NCBI GenBank assembly: GCA_944389895.1
Contig: CALXOA010000054.1
Span: 35,421-99,420 of the forward strand
Reading direction: 5' to 3'
Origin: an uncultured Victivallis sp.
GTDB taxonomy: Bacteria > Verrucomicrobiota > Lentisphaeria > Victivallales > Victivallaceae
DNA length: 64,000 nucleotides
The position numbers and the translations under genes are program-made. Numbering within the stretch: the first letter of the stretch is position 1; every line of letters begins with the position of its first letter. The notes under the pieces were generated by a model. That model made no database searches, was not told the origin of the DNA, and worked only from the letters and a program-made list of their open reading frames with translations. This document shows, in pieces, positions 1 to 8,708 of this stretch.

Positions 1-1
1 T

Positions 2-205
2 CCGAACAACAAGGTTGTGGTCGCAAAATTTTCCGATACCTACGAAAAGTGCTCGAACTGCCTCGTCTGCAAGCGGCTGCGACGGATTGCCGGAACCGTC
101 TGCCTGGTCAGCGACAACCCCGCCGGGCGCACGTTTGACGATGTCCACCCCTCTGACGTCACCTGGGTCGGCGTCGTGGTGGGAAAGTATTCCGACGAGA
201 TCTGA
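2..205 (+). CDS. C-terminal fragment of an S24/LexA-like peptidase-fold protein
   Basis: The frame is open to the left edge, so only the last 67 residues are present and the start lies outside the window. The fragment reads like the end of a peptidase S24 (LexA/CI-type) domain: VVVAKF, then CKRLRRI, where the Lys would be the catalytic-dyad lysine, then a CLVSDNP strand-turn (family pattern L-x-x-x-N-P), and a closing WVGVVVGKY strand. In the family this domain follows a helix-turn-helix and self-cleaves on SOS induction. Here the upstream half and the serine cannot be seen. It could also be a prophage-type repressor or a UmuD-like protein. Confidence 0.55.
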   Translation, partial: PNNKVVVAKFSDTYEKCSNCLVCKRLRRIAGTVCLVSDNPAGRTFDDVHPSDVTWVGVVVGKYSDEI

Positions 206-325
206 AAACGCTCCTTCCTCTCCGGAAAGGGGGAGGGGCCGTTTCCCGGTTTCGCTGCAGCGGCGCGGATTACCGGGAATGGAATACGGTGTGACAGCGG
301 GCAGTTCCCGCCGGAGGAGACCGGA

Positions 326-550
326 TCAGTTTCCGCTGCCGAACTGACTGTTTGCGCGACTTACCCAGTGGTTGATCACCGGCAGAAGTGTGAAATCCTC
401 AATCCCCTCCCGCTGGAAACACCAGTTGCAGTAGGGGCAATTCGGATAGATCTCCAGATCCGCGGGGACGAGTCGTTCTCCGCAGTTTGGACATACCAGC
501 TGATCGGCAGCCGGAATCCCGGGACGTAATTGTGATCTCCGTTTTACCAT
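326..550 (-). CDS. Small zinc-ribbon protein
   Basis: A 74-aa protein with a cysteine pattern typical of a zinc ribbon: CPNCGER at residues 20-26 and CPYCNWC at about 38-44, followed by a hydrophobic tail (FTLLPVINHWV). Small ribbons of this kind bind one zinc and often act as nucleic-acid or protein interaction modules, but no specific family is recognised. The start ATG at 550 has no clear Shine-Dalgarno. A TATATTAT box lies only about 10 bases upstream, so a leaderless transcript is possible. It is divergent from argH, whose promoter begins at 578. Confidence 0.6.
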   Translation of the reverse strand: MVKRRSQLRPGIPAADQLVCPNCGERLVPADLEIYPNCPYCNWCFQREGIEDFTLLPVINHWVSRANSQFGSGN

Positions 551-577
551 AATAAAGATAATATAACCCCCTGACGA

Positions 578-606
578 TTGAAAATCCAGTCCGCCGCAGT
601 TACATT
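578..606 (+). promoter_or_regulatory. Predicted sigma-70 promoter of argH
   Basis: TTGAAA at 578-583 and TACATT at 601-606 are separated by 17 bases. Transcription would begin near 613, about 50 bases before the preferred argH ATG at 664. Confidence 0.5.
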
Positions 607-663
607 AATGGGAATAATTTCGGGTTTCTGCAATTGTCAATGGATACGGAACAGGAAGGTCAC

Positions 664-2034
664 ATGGCACTCTGGGGAGGCAGGTTCAGTTCGGCGACCC
701 GCGACGAGGTCGCACTCTATTCGGAGTCGATTTCATTCGACAAACGGCTTTACCGGCATGACATCGAAGGCAGCAAGGCTCATGTGAAAATGCTTGCCGC
801 CCGGGGGATTATCCCGCAGGCGACCTGCGATGCGATCCGGGCCGAGCTGGATAACATCCGTCGTCGGATTGAAGCGGGCGACTTCACTTACGATATCGCA
901 TTGGAGGATATCCATATGCATATCGAGAGCGCGTTGATCGAGGCGCTCGGCAGCGAAGGGGCGCGTGTCCATTCCGCCCGGAGCCGCAACGATCAGGTGG
1001 CGCTCGACATCCGTCTCTATCTGCGTGAGGAGATCGATTTCCTGATCGGAGAGATCCGCCACTTTCAGCGGGCACTCGTCGGACAGGCGGCGGCGAATCC
1101 GGAGGTGATTCTGCCCGGCTTCACCCATCTGCAACATGCGCAGGTGGTCTGTTTCGCCCACCACATGCTCGCTTACGTCGAGATGCTCGACCGCGACGCC
1201 GAGCGTCTGGCCGACTGCCGGCGCCGGGTCAATGTGATGCCGCTCGGTTCCGGCGCGCTGGCCGGTTCGACGTTGCCGATCGATCGTGAGATGGTCTGTC
1301 GTGAGCTCGGATTCGACCGGGTGACCCGGAACAGCATGGATGCTGTTGCCGACCGTGATTTCGCGATAGAGCTGGTGAATGCGCTGGCGATTTTCGCGAT
1401 GCACACCAGCCGTCTTTCGGAGGATCTGATTCTCTGGTGCAGCCAGGAGTTCGGATTTGTCGAGCTGGACGATGCATTCTGTACCGGTTCATCGCTGATG
1501 CCGCAGAAGAAGAATCCCGATGTCTGTGAACTGACCCGCGGCAAGACTGCGCGGGTCTACGGCGATCTGACCGCATTGCTGACGATGTGCAAGGGATTGC
1601 CGCTGACTTACAACCGCGATCTGCAGGAGGATAAGGTCGCGATCTTCGATGCACTCGATACGGTCAAGATGATTCTGAAGGTCTATCCGCCGATGATCGA
1701 AACGATGCGGATCCGCCCCGAAGCGATGCGGGCGGCCGCGAGTGATCCGGCGCTGATGGCGACCGATCTGGCCGAAAAACTGGTGGAGCTCAAGGTTCCG
1801 TTCCGGACGGCGCACCACCGGGTCGGGTCGTTTGTCAAATACTGCCGGGAACGGGGAAAACGGCTCGATGAGGTGACGCTGGAGGAGATGCGTGAGACGA
1901 TTCCCGAGGCGACTCCGGAGTTCCTGACGCTTTTTGATCCGGTCAAGAGTGTTGCCAAACGTGACGTCACCGGCGGAACCGGTTACCATCAGGTGGCACA
2001 GCAGATTGAATACTGGAAAAATCTGCTGGCGTGA
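664..2034 (+). CDS. argH: Argininosuccinate lyase
   Basis: A 456-aa cytoplasmic enzyme that splits argininosuccinate into arginine and fumarate, the last step of arginine synthesis. It carries the fumarase/aspartase superfamily signature GSSLMPQKKNPD near residue 275 on the flexible catalytic-serine loop, the early SRNDQVALDIRL segment, and the TFTH-like GFTHLQHAQ segment. Its length is normal for ArgH homotetramers. ATG 664 (MALWGGRFS) is preferred because GGAACAGGAAGG precedes it. In-frame TTG 634 and ATG 640 would add residues not typical of the family. The gene stands alone with its own promoter. No other arginine gene is nearby. Confidence 0.95.
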   Translation: MALWGGRFSSATRDEVALYSESISFDKRLYRHDIEGSKAHVKMLAARGIIPQATCDAIRAELDNIRRRIEAGDFTYDIALEDIHMHIESALIEALGSEGARVHSARSRNDQVALDIRLYLREEIDFLIGEIRHFQRALVGQAAANPEVILPGFTHLQHAQVVCFAHHMLAYVEMLDRDAERLADCRRRVNVMPLGSGALAGSTLPIDREMVCRELGFDRVTRNSMDAVADRDFAIELVNALAIFAMHTSRLSEDLILWCSQEFGFVELDDAFCTGSSLMPQKKNPDVCELTRGKTARVYGDLTALLTMCKGLPLTYNRDLQEDKVAIFDALDTVKMILKVYPPMIETMRIRPEAMRAAASDPALMATDLAEKLVELKVPFRTAHHRVGSFVKYCRERGKRLDEVTLEEMRETIPEATPEFLTLFDPVKSVAKRDVTGGTGYHQVAQQIEYWKNLLA

Positions 2035-2046
2035 GTGGTTCCGGGC

Positions 2047-2075
2047 TTGAAAAAGATTTGGGAACGATCTATATT
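2047..2075 (+). promoter_or_regulatory. Predicted promoter of rpsB-tsf
   Basis: TTGAAA at 2047-2052, a 17-base spacer and TATATT at 2070-2075. The predicted start near 2082 gives a leader of about 100 bases that contains the hairpin at 2086-2111. Confidence 0.6.
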
Positions 2076-2085
2076 AACCGAATTG

Positions 2086-2111
2086 CCGCCTCCCGTATGC
2101 ATGGGAAGCGG
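2086..2111 (+). promoter_or_regulatory. Hairpin at the 5' end of the rpsB leader
   Basis: CCGCCTCCC (2086-2094) pairs with GGGAAGCGG (2103-2111) with a single C-A mismatch, around an 8-base loop containing ATGCAT. It would lie at the very 5' end of the mRNA. Ribosomal protein S2 is known in proteobacteria to repress its own rpsB-tsf mRNA through a leader structure. That role here is inference. Confidence 0.35.
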
Positions 2112-2182
2112 TTCGTAAAAAACCAAACGGATGGCGTCTTGAGGAAAGTAAAGCGCCGCAAACAGGAAAGGAAGCCGTGAAA

Positions 2183-3100
2183 ATGGCCAAGATCAGCATC
2201 AACGATTTGTTGGAAGCCGGGTGTCACTTCGGTCACCAGACCCGCCGCTGGAACCCCAAAATGAAGGAGTTCGTCTACGGTGCGAAGAATGGAATCAGCA
2301 TCATCGACCTCACCAAGACCATGTATCAGATTGCGGCTGCCTGCAATTTTCTGCAGCGCGTTGTGGCTGACGGCGGCGACATCCTGTTTGTCGGCACCAA
2401 GCGCCAGATCCGCGAATTGATCACCGGTTTCGCGGAAGAGACCGGCATGTTCTGTGTCTCCGAGCGCTGGCTCGGCGGTACGCTGACCAACAACGTGACG
2501 ATCCGCAAGAGCATCTCCAAGATGGGTGAGATCGATCAGATGCTCAACTCCGACGCGGTCAAGAACATGAAGAAGAAAGAGGTCTCCAGCATGGCGCGTC
2601 GCGCAGAGAAGCTGCACCGCGACCTCGACGGCATCGCTGCGATGAAGCGTCTGCCGGCGGCTCTGGTCGTAGTTGACGTCTGCAACGAGATCAATGCTGT
2701 TCGTGAGGCGAACAAACTCAACATTCCGATCGTCGCGATCGTCGACACCAACGGCGACCCCTCGCTGGTGGACTATCCCGTCGCCGCCAACGATGACGCG
2801 GTGAAATCGGTTCAGGTCATCTTCTCGCTGTTCGCCGAGGCGATCAAGGTTGCCAAGGAGATCTATCAGAAGAAGGTCACCGAGGAGCGCGAAGCCGCCG
2901 AGGCGGCCAAGAAACTGGCTCAGGAGAAGGCTGACGATGAGGAGAAGGCGGAGAAGGCTGAAAAGCCGCGCCGCGCTCCGCGCGGCAAGGCGGCCGCAGG
3001 TGGGAAGACGGCGGAGGGGGAAGCCCCGAAAGCCGCTGCTGCCGAGGCCCCGAAGGCCGAAGCCGAGGCTCCGAAGGCTGATGCCGCCACCGCGGAATAA
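2183..3100 (+). CDS. rpsB: 30S ribosomal protein S2
   Basis: A 305-aa small-subunit ribosomal protein that helps load S1 and mRNA on the 30S subunit. The S2 fold spans about residues 1-230: an ISINDLLEAGCHFGHQTRRW-like opening, RWLGGTLTNN near 95, and the DTNGDPSLVDYPVAANDDA stretch near 190. The remaining 70 or so residues are a low-complexity Lys/Glu/Ala/Pro tail with repeated EAPKA units. This makes the protein longer than the roughly 240-aa E. coli form. ATG 2183 follows AGGAAAGGAAG. An in-frame GTG at 2177 is less well placed. The gene is followed after 29 bases by tsf, the usual rpsB-tsf operon. Confidence 0.96.
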   Translation: MAKISINDLLEAGCHFGHQTRRWNPKMKEFVYGAKNGISIIDLTKTMYQIAAACNFLQRVVADGGDILFVGTKRQIRELITGFAEETGMFCVSERWLGGTLTNNVTIRKSISKMGEIDQMLNSDAVKNMKKKEVSSMARRAEKLHRDLDGIAAMKRLPAALVVVDVCNEINAVREANKLNIPIVAIVDTNGDPSLVDYPVAANDDAVKSVQVIFSLFAEAIKVAKEIYQKKVTEEREAAEAAKKLAQEKADDEEKAEKAEKPRRAPRGKAAAGGKTAEGEAPKAAAAEAPKAEAEAPKADAATAE

Positions 3101-3129
3101 TCCACACGAACGTTTGAGGAGAGTGTAAT

Positions 3130-3945
3130 ATGGCTACGATTACCGCCAAAATGGTTTCCGACCTCCGGGAGAAGACCGGGGCCGGCATGATGGACTGCAA
3201 GAAGGCTCTGGTTGCCGCTGACGGCGACATGACGCTGGCGATTGAAAATCTTCGTAAATCCGGTGCCGCCAAGGCGGAGAAGAAGTCCGGGCGTGCGACC
3301 AATCAGGGCAAGGTCCTGACCGCGATCAAGGACGGCAAGGCCTCGATCGTCGAGGTCCTCTGCGAAACCGACTTCGCCGCCAAGACCGATAAATTCGTCA
3401 ATCTGGTCACCGGCATTGCCGCGAACATGCTCTCTCTGGACGGAGACGGTGATGTCACCGCCGCTGTTCAGGAAGTGGAGAAAACCAATCTGACCGATCA
3501 CATCGGCGTGATCGGCGAGAACATGCAGATCCGCCGTGCCGCGAAGTGGGTGGGTTCCGATGCCAGCTGCTTCGTCAGCTATCACCATGACGGCGGCCGC
3601 GTCAGCGTGCTGGTCGAGGTGGAAGGGGAGAGCGATCCGGCGATTCTGAACGATCTTTGTCTGCATATCGCGGCTTTCAGCCCGCGCTACATTGCTCCGT
3701 CGGACATCCCGGCTGAAGTGATCGCCAAGGAGAAGGAGATTGCCGCTGCCGCCGATCCGAAACTGGCCGGTAAGCCCGCTGCCATGCTCGACAAGATCCT
3801 TGCCGGAAAGATCAACAAATTCTACACCGAAGTCTGCCTGATGAATCAGCCGTGGGTTCGGGACGACAAGACCTGTCTCGCGAAGCTGCGGCCGAACCTG
3901 AAGGTCAAGCGCTTTGTTCGCTGGGAAGTCGGCGAAGAGCTCTGA
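3130..3945 (+). CDS. tsf: Elongation factor Ts
   Basis: A 271-aa guanine-nucleotide exchange factor that recycles EF-Tu. It has the N-terminal UBA-like helix bundle with LREKTGAGMMDCKKAL (residues 12-27) and the TDFAAKTDKFVNL motif near residue 80 that contacts the EF-Tu G domain, followed by a single compact core domain. Its length is close to the 280 aa of E. coli EF-Ts. GAGGAGAGTGTAAT supplies the ribosome binding site just before ATG 3130. It ends 32 bases before a strong terminator, closing the rpsB-tsf operon. Confidence 0.96.
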   Translation: MATITAKMVSDLREKTGAGMMDCKKALVAADGDMTLAIENLRKSGAAKAEKKSGRATNQGKVLTAIKDGKASIVEVLCETDFAAKTDKFVNLVTGIAANMLSLDGDGDVTAAVQEVEKTNLTDHIGVIGENMQIRRAAKWVGSDASCFVSYHHDGGRVSVLVEVEGESDPAILNDLCLHIAAFSPRYIAPSDIPAEVIAKEKEIAAAADPKLAGKPAAMLDKILAGKINKFYTEVCLMNQPWVRDDKTCLAKLRPNLKVKRFVRWEVGEEL

Positions 3946-3977
3946 ATCGGGATTTCCCTTCCGGAGGGGAAATGAGA

Positions 3978-4014
3978 AAAAAAGGACGGGCCTGAGTGGT
4001 CCGTCCTTTTGTTT
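3978..4014 (+). terminator. Rho-independent terminator of rpsB-tsf
   Basis: AAAAGGACGG (3980-3989) pairs perfectly with CCGTCCTTTT (4001-4010) around an 11-base loop, and is followed by GTTTT. Confidence 0.8.
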
Positions 4015-4080
4015 TCCCGGTCGCCGTTTTCTTCTCCAGGAACGGAATCGGGGAATCGGCGCCGGTGTCCCGTTGCCGGA

Positions 4081-4365
4081 TTAATCGAGGAGGATTTTAT
4101 GCAGCTCAAGGGGGGCTTCGAGAATGGAATCCACCGCTTCGACAAAAGTTTTGAAGTGCGTGGTTTTCATATGGGCATCGAGCGAAGCGTCATCCTGCCA
4201 GGTCTCCAGAAAGAGATAGGTATCTTTGTTGAGCGCATCCGGCTTGCACTCGTAGCTGATGCAGCCGGAGTCGCTGCGTGAGGCTTCCAGCAGGGGCTTC
4301 AGCAGCTCCTGAAGTTTTTCCGAGCTGTTGGGATTGATCGAGAGGACGCCGATGATGTTGAACAT
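4081..4365 (-). CDS. Antibiotic-biosynthesis-monooxygenase (ABM) domain protein
   Basis: A 94-aa protein of the dimeric alpha+beta barrel (ABM/YgiN-like) fold. Typical features are a first strand (MFNIIGVLSINPN), a long helix (SEKLQELLKPLLEASRSD), then GCISYECKPD, the ETWQDDASLDAHMKTTHF block with the conserved W and H residues, and a final helix. Members include quinol monooxygenases and proteins of unknown substrate, so no reaction is assigned. ATG 4365 is preferred because AAGGAG lies 6 bases upstream. A longer reading to 4470 lacks conserved sequence. It has its own promoter and is divergent from the TerB-like gene. Confidence 0.8.
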   Translation of the reverse strand: MFNIIGVLSINPNSSEKLQELLKPLLEASRSDSGCISYECKPDALNKDTYLFLETWQDDASLDAHMKTTHFKTFVEAVDSILEAPLELHKILLD

Positions 4366-4508
4366 GCTGAACTCCTTGCAGGCGGCATTGCAGGAAGGGC
4401 CGGCGATCGCTCCATTGCCGGCCGTGAGGGACGGAGACGACCGGAAAGTACTCTGCCCGATCTGCCGCATGGAAATGATTCTTCGTGATTTTATGCGCGG
4501 CCTGTCAT

Positions 4509-4537
4509 AATATACAGGGTGGTGGGGAAAATTGCAA
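4509..4537 (-). promoter_or_regulatory. Predicted promoter of the ABM gene
   Basis: On the minus strand, TTGCAA (4537-4532) and TATATT (4514-4509) are separated by 17 bases. The leader would be about 140 bases. Confidence 0.5.
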
Positions 4538-4565
4538 TTCCCCGAGTTCCCCCGTGCCCGCGGAT

Positions 4566-4593
4566 TTGCAAAACCTTGCAGGGGTTGTATATT
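4566..4593 (+). promoter_or_regulatory. Predicted promoter of the TerB-like gene
   Basis: TTGCAA (4566-4571), 16 bases, TATATT (4588-4593). The downstream ATG at 4628 lies within about 30 bases of the predicted start, supporting that start codon. Confidence 0.5.
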
Positions 4594-4627
4594 GGGAGGT
4601 AGAAATCAATGCCGGGAGGAATGTCGA

Positions 4628-5368
4628 ATGGATGTCTGTTTTATACCGGAAGCGGTACGTCGGCTGGTCGTTGAAAGCTGTGCCGGGGAAGAGGAGCCGG
4701 TATGTGCGGTGCGGTTGGGGGGTACATTCGATGGCGGGGCAGGTGAGGGATTTCTATTGCTGTATCCGACGCAACTGGTGGCGGTGGATCGACAGTTCGG
4801 CGATGAGTTCCGTTTGAGAAGTTGTGTTCCGGGGGAACTTCAGGTGGTGCGTTTTGAGGATGGCGGAAACCGGATTGATTTCACTCTGGTGATAGCCGGG
4901 GAAACGCTCACCGGCTATGCCTCGTTTTCCGAGGCGGAAGCGCTGCGTACTCTGATGAATCAGTGGCGCGGGATGGAGAGCCGCATGGTGCCCGTTTCCC
5001 CCGCGGCGGAGTTGTTTGCTGCCGGCTTGATCTTTGCCGCGGCTTCCGACGGTGCGATGAGTCCCGAGCAGGAGCGTTTGATTCATACCCTCTGCCCGCT
5101 TCCTGCGGTGCGTGCGGGGGAGGGCTATGTGCAGAATCACTCCTTCGAAGAGTTTGCGGCTGCGGCCAGAGAGTTGTTCGACCACGATCGGATGACCAGT
5201 CTGCTGGCCAATCAGCTGGAGGTCCTGATGGCCGATGGCGATCTCTGCCGGGCAGAAATGGGATTCCTGAAACGGGAGGCCGCCCTCCTGGCGTATCCCG
5301 AAGCGGAATATCGGCAGCTGCGCAATTTCCTGATTCTGAAAAATCAGGCCACCATTTTCTTCGAATGA
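4628..5368 (+). CDS. TerB-like domain protein
   Basis: A 246-aa protein. The N-terminal half (about 1-110) is beta-rich and may be a PH-like domain. It is not recognised with confidence. The C-terminal half (about 125-240) resembles TerB-like helical domains: two repeats of an acidic helix-start motif, ASDGAMSPEQERLIHTL and LMADGDLCRAEMGFLKREA, which in TerB binds metal. TerB-like modules occur in tellurite resistance and stress-linked membrane complexes. Nothing here shows the partner. No signal peptide. The start at 4628 is chosen from the GGGAGGA site and nearby promoter. It converges on the pseudopilin operon. Confidence 0.55.
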   Translation: MDVCFIPEAVRRLVVESCAGEEEPVCAVRLGGTFDGGAGEGFLLLYPTQLVAVDRQFGDEFRLRSCVPGELQVVRFEDGGNRIDFTLVIAGETLTGYASFSEAEALRTLMNQWRGMESRMVPVSPAAELFAAGLIFAAASDGAMSPEQERLIHTLCPLPAVRAGEGYVQNHSFEEFAAAARELFDHDRMTSLLANQLEVLMADGDLCRAEMGFLKREAALLAYPEAEYRQLRNFLILKNQATIFFE

Positions 5369-5370
5369 AA

Positions 5371-5402
5371 AACGGCCGGCAGGAGAACTCCCCTGCCGGC
5401 CG
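5371..5402 (-). terminator. Terminator of the pseudopilin operon
   Basis: GGCCGGCAGG and CCTGCCGGCC form a perfect 10-bp stem with a short loop. Read on the minus strand it is followed by GTTTTTCATT, so it ends the 8675-5418 gene. It may also stop the plus-strand TerB-like gene, but there is no T tract on that side. Confidence 0.75.
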
Positions 5403-5417
5403 TCGGACTCTCCTGCT

Positions 5418-8400
5418 TCAATCGATGTATTCGATCTTCCGCAACATCATCTTGCCGTTGGTCGGATTCCGGTCCAGGGTGGCGATGATCTTCACCTCGC
5501 CGGTGATTTCGTCGAAGTAGATGTGCTGGTCGGGGGAATTGCTCGGCGCCGTCGCATCCGATTCGATATCGAATTGTCCCAACCGGCAGTCACGGGAAAT
5601 CGCCGTCCCGTCATACCGCAGCTTGGTGATGTTCACGTCGGACCCGTCTCCGCCGACATCCCGGATCGTCTGGGCAACGATCAGAACCTGAACCACATTC
5701 GGCAACGCCCCGGTGGAGGCGTTCAGCAGGTTGATGGTCTTTCCGATGATCTCCTCCTGCTGCGCATCGTTGTCCGGAGTCAGCAGACCGAAGGCATTGC
5801 CGAGACAGTAGTCAACTCCCCAGTCGAGGAACTGAGCCCGGCTTTCAAAGGGACGGTCCCCGTCATCCTGCATGAAACGGGTCTGCACGTCGGAATAATA
5901 TGCGTCATCACCGGTCAACAGTGTTCCGCTGGTCGTCGCCGGTATCCCGTTGTCATTGAAGGCCGCGGCATTCTGATCGTAACGCAGATTCTGGAACAAC
6001 GCTTTGATCAGATCCTCGTCATAATCGCCGCGATTGGTGTTTTCCGTACTGTCCCAGAGCATATTCACGTCGAGTTTTCCGTAGGTGCGGGCGGGAGCGG
6101 TGTTGCTGTCACTGATCGTGACTTCATCCAGAATGCCGCCGTCTCCGGATTGATAGGAGGTCCCTGCCGTATCGTTCCAGTCCTTGCTTATGGCGTGATC
6201 TGAGAGCTGAATCCGGTCGGACGGATTGGCCGGGCTGCCGGCCAACTTCAGATTGATCGTCTCCCAGGCCGCACCACGGTGGATCATTCCGAGCTCCCAG
6301 AGGCTCTTCATCGGCGCATCGGCGATCACCGCCGTGGAGATGTGCTTCACGGCATCAATCCAGGCGGGATCGGTGACGGTTTCCATGTCGATGGCGCTGG
6401 GATCGGTATAATCCTCGGGCGAAGCCGGATTGCTGCAATGGTTGACCTTGCCGGTGATTGTTCCTCCGGCATACTTGTCGGAAAAATCCATCGTGATTCG
6501 CTGCGGGGTTTCGTTGTTCTCAAATCCGGTGATCCCGAGCTTGATCTTCCAGTCGCTTTCCGCCGTCGTGGCAGGAGCCAGTTTGAGGTTGAGGTTTTGA
6601 CGCGGATCGCGAACCATGATGCCGCCGATGTAGATGTTGTTGCTGTTGGCGGGGATGTCGACACCGGTGCCGGAAACCGCCACCCACCCCTCTGCCGGGT
6701 CGAGCGCATCTCCGGAGACCGGATCGACGAATGGTTCGGTTCTGTTGAACAGATTGTATGTCAATGTGGTTCCCGAGGCGGGCAGCGTATCGGTATCTCC
6801 GCAGGGTACCCGGACAAAGTCGGCGCCGATCTGTTCTGTAGTGTTGTCATGCAGCACCATCGGCCCGAGCCGGAACTTCACATCCGTGATTTCAAACCGG
6901 ATGCTGGTGATTTCGGCCGCAACTATGGAAATTTTCTGGGCTCCGGGATCCGGAATATCAAACTCACTCAGAAAATCGAAGGTGACCGGGGTCAGAAAAT
7001 CGGTCGACGCCCCACCCGTGGTGGTCGTCAGCTCCCGGCTGCCGGCCTTGTAGCCGCCGGCGGCGGAAATACCCTCAAAATCGATTCTCACATCCCTGTC
7101 CGCGTCGGCGCTCATCGAAAGTGTTTGTGCATCGACGGATCTCCTTTCGATCTGGACCTCCTGATTGGTTGTCGCTCCGGTGGCGGGGTCGGTAAGAGTG
7201 TAGGTGATATGGCCGTTGACGGTGACCCTCACGGTGACGTCGAGCTGGTTGAGACGGGTTGCAAAGGTATAGTTTGCCGGGGTGGTTGAGCCGTAGATGT
7301 TGATGATCTCAGCCAGATATTCCGGCCTGATGTTCACGGAGACTTCCGCTCTGTCCACTCTGGTCTTGCCCGCTTCCACCGTCACCGTGATGGTCGGCTC
7401 CACTTCAAGCCCCAGGGCAACCTCGTTGATGTACCATGTTTTTTCGTTGCCGGTAAATTCCGGCCAGCCGCTTTCATCTCCCTCAATGGCATTCAGCCAT
7501 CCCGTCGCGGCAATATTGGAGGTCGGAATGGAGTCATCGTCGCAGAAGTCGTTCAAATTGGCGACGATCTGTTTCCGCCTCAGTTCCAGCGAAGAGAAAG
7601 AGCCCGGGGTGTCGGCGATTGATTTCAGGAAGGGCAGTCCGGTATCGGCCGGAATGTTTCTTGCCTGCTCTTTGAAGATGATGGCGTCATCGGCCAGAAA
7701 TTCGACACGATCCTCGGAATTGGAATTGTCAACACCATTATTGGCGGTGTTGAACCGGGTGTTCCAGTCGGTTCCGCCGAGGTTGAAACGGTAGGCGTAG
7801 TTCTGCCGTGACCCATCCTCGAAGAGGAAGGCTTCAAAATCGGCGGGCTGGGTACCTTCACTGAACCACCGTTCAATCCAATCTCTTGCCCTGTCCGAGT
7901 CGGTGCCGTCGAAGAAATTCGTCTGGTAGGCGGTGTAGAGTTCGTCGTAGTAGGCCGGAATGTTGGAGGGATCGAGCAGATTGCGCAACGAACTTGACGG
8001 TGTTGCGTGATCGGTGAAAACCGTCGTGTCATCGACGTTTATTTCACCGATGTCGACGCCCATGCGTTCCTGGGTTGTAATGTCCTCGGGGCGATCGGCG
8101 GCTCCCTTGAGCACCCGGCTCAGGTTGAGACGACTGTTGGACATCGGCGGCAGCACCTGATAGGCGATCCGCCCGATGATTTTGCGGCTCCTCGAAGTCT
8201 GCTGGCCGGAACTTGAAATGTCGCCCGCGCTCTCGTCTTCCGCCTTGTCGTAGATAAACGCCCATTTTGCCTTGCTGTCATCGGCCGTGTAACCGACGAC
8301 ATTGCCGAAGTAGTTCAGTTTGGAAAACTGCTGATTGAGCTGATTGCTGCTGTAGCGGAGCTGATCCTCCGCGTCGATGTCACCGTCGACGCTGTAGACG

Positions 8401-8675
8401 GTTGTGAACTCCGTCGGCCAGAATTTCCTGCTGGCCGGCAGCTGCTGTGCCTGATACTGGTACAGCATGATGGCGGTTGCGGCACGGCTGATTGCGGACT
8501 GGGCCAGCATCTTCGCCTGAGTCCGGGTACTGTTGTTGAACGCCACCTTCTGGGCGATGATCGCGTTGGCGACAAATGCCAGCCCGAGTACCAGCAGCAG
8601 CGACAGAATGCCGAGGGCGAAGAGCAGCGCCACTCCGCGGGACCCTCTGGGTCTGTGAATTTTCTTTCTCATCAT
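5418..8675 (-). CDS. Very large GspK/PilX-like minor pseudopilin
   Basis: A 1085-aa protein starting with a basic stretch and RGSRGVALLFALGIL, a prepilin-type hydrophobic helix (residues 13-35), followed by the TQAKMLAQSAISRAATA helix. The absence of Glu at position 5 after the Gly is typical of GspK, which caps the tip of type II secretion pseudopili. GspK is normally about 320 aa. Here a very long, Asp/Thr-rich, beta-type region of about 1000 residues follows, as in large PilX/GspK-like proteins of Verrucomicrobia relatives. It is the last gene of the H-I-J-K operon, 33 bases after the J-like gene. Its role at a pilus or secretion tip is inference. Confidence 0.7.
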   Translation of the reverse strand: MMRKKIHRPRGSRGVALLFALGILSLLLVLGLAFVANAIIAQKVAFNNSTRTQAKMLAQSAISRAATAIMLYQYQAQQLPASRKFWPTEFTTVYSVDGDIDAEDQLRYSSNQLNQQFSKLNYFGNVVGYTADDSKAKWAFIYDKAEDESAGDISSSGQQTSRSRKIIGRIAYQVLPPMSNSRLNLSRVLKGAADRPEDITTQERMGVDIGEINVDDTTVFTDHATPSSSLRNLLDPSNIPAYYDELYTAYQTNFFDGTDSDRARDWIERWFSEGTQPADFEAFLFEDGSRQNYAYRFNLGGTDWNTRFNTANNGVDNSNSEDRVEFLADDAIIFKEQARNIPADTGLPFLKSIADTPGSFSSLELRRKQIVANLNDFCDDDSIPTSNIAATGWLNAIEGDESGWPEFTGNEKTWYINEVALGLEVEPTITVTVEAGKTRVDRAEVSVNIRPEYLAEIINIYGSTTPANYTFATRLNQLDVTVRVTVNGHITYTLTDPATGATTNQEVQIERRSVDAQTLSMSADADRDVRIDFEGISAAGGYKAGSRELTTTTGGASTDFLTPVTFDFLSEFDIPDPGAQKISIVAAEITSIRFEITDVKFRLGPMVLHDNTTEQIGADFVRVPCGDTDTLPASGTTLTYNLFNRTEPFVDPVSGDALDPAEGWVAVSGTGVDIPANSNNIYIGGIMVRDPRQNLNLKLAPATTAESDWKIKLGITGFENNETPQRITMDFSDKYAGGTITGKVNHCSNPASPEDYTDPSAIDMETVTDPAWIDAVKHISTAVIADAPMKSLWELGMIHRGAAWETINLKLAGSPANPSDRIQLSDHAISKDWNDTAGTSYQSGDGGILDEVTISDSNTAPARTYGKLDVNMLWDSTENTNRGDYDEDLIKALFQNLRYDQNAAAFNDNGIPATTSGTLLTGDDAYYSDVQTRFMQDDGDRPFESRAQFLDWGVDYCLGNAFGLLTPDNDAQQEEIIGKTINLLNASTGALPNVVQVLIVAQTIRDVGGDGSDVNITKLRYDGTAISRDCRLGQFDIESDATAPSNSPDQHIYFDEITGEVKIIATLDRNPTNGKMMLRKIEYID

Positions 8676-8708
8676 GAACTTTCTCTCCAGAAAATCGATG
8701 TTGTACCG

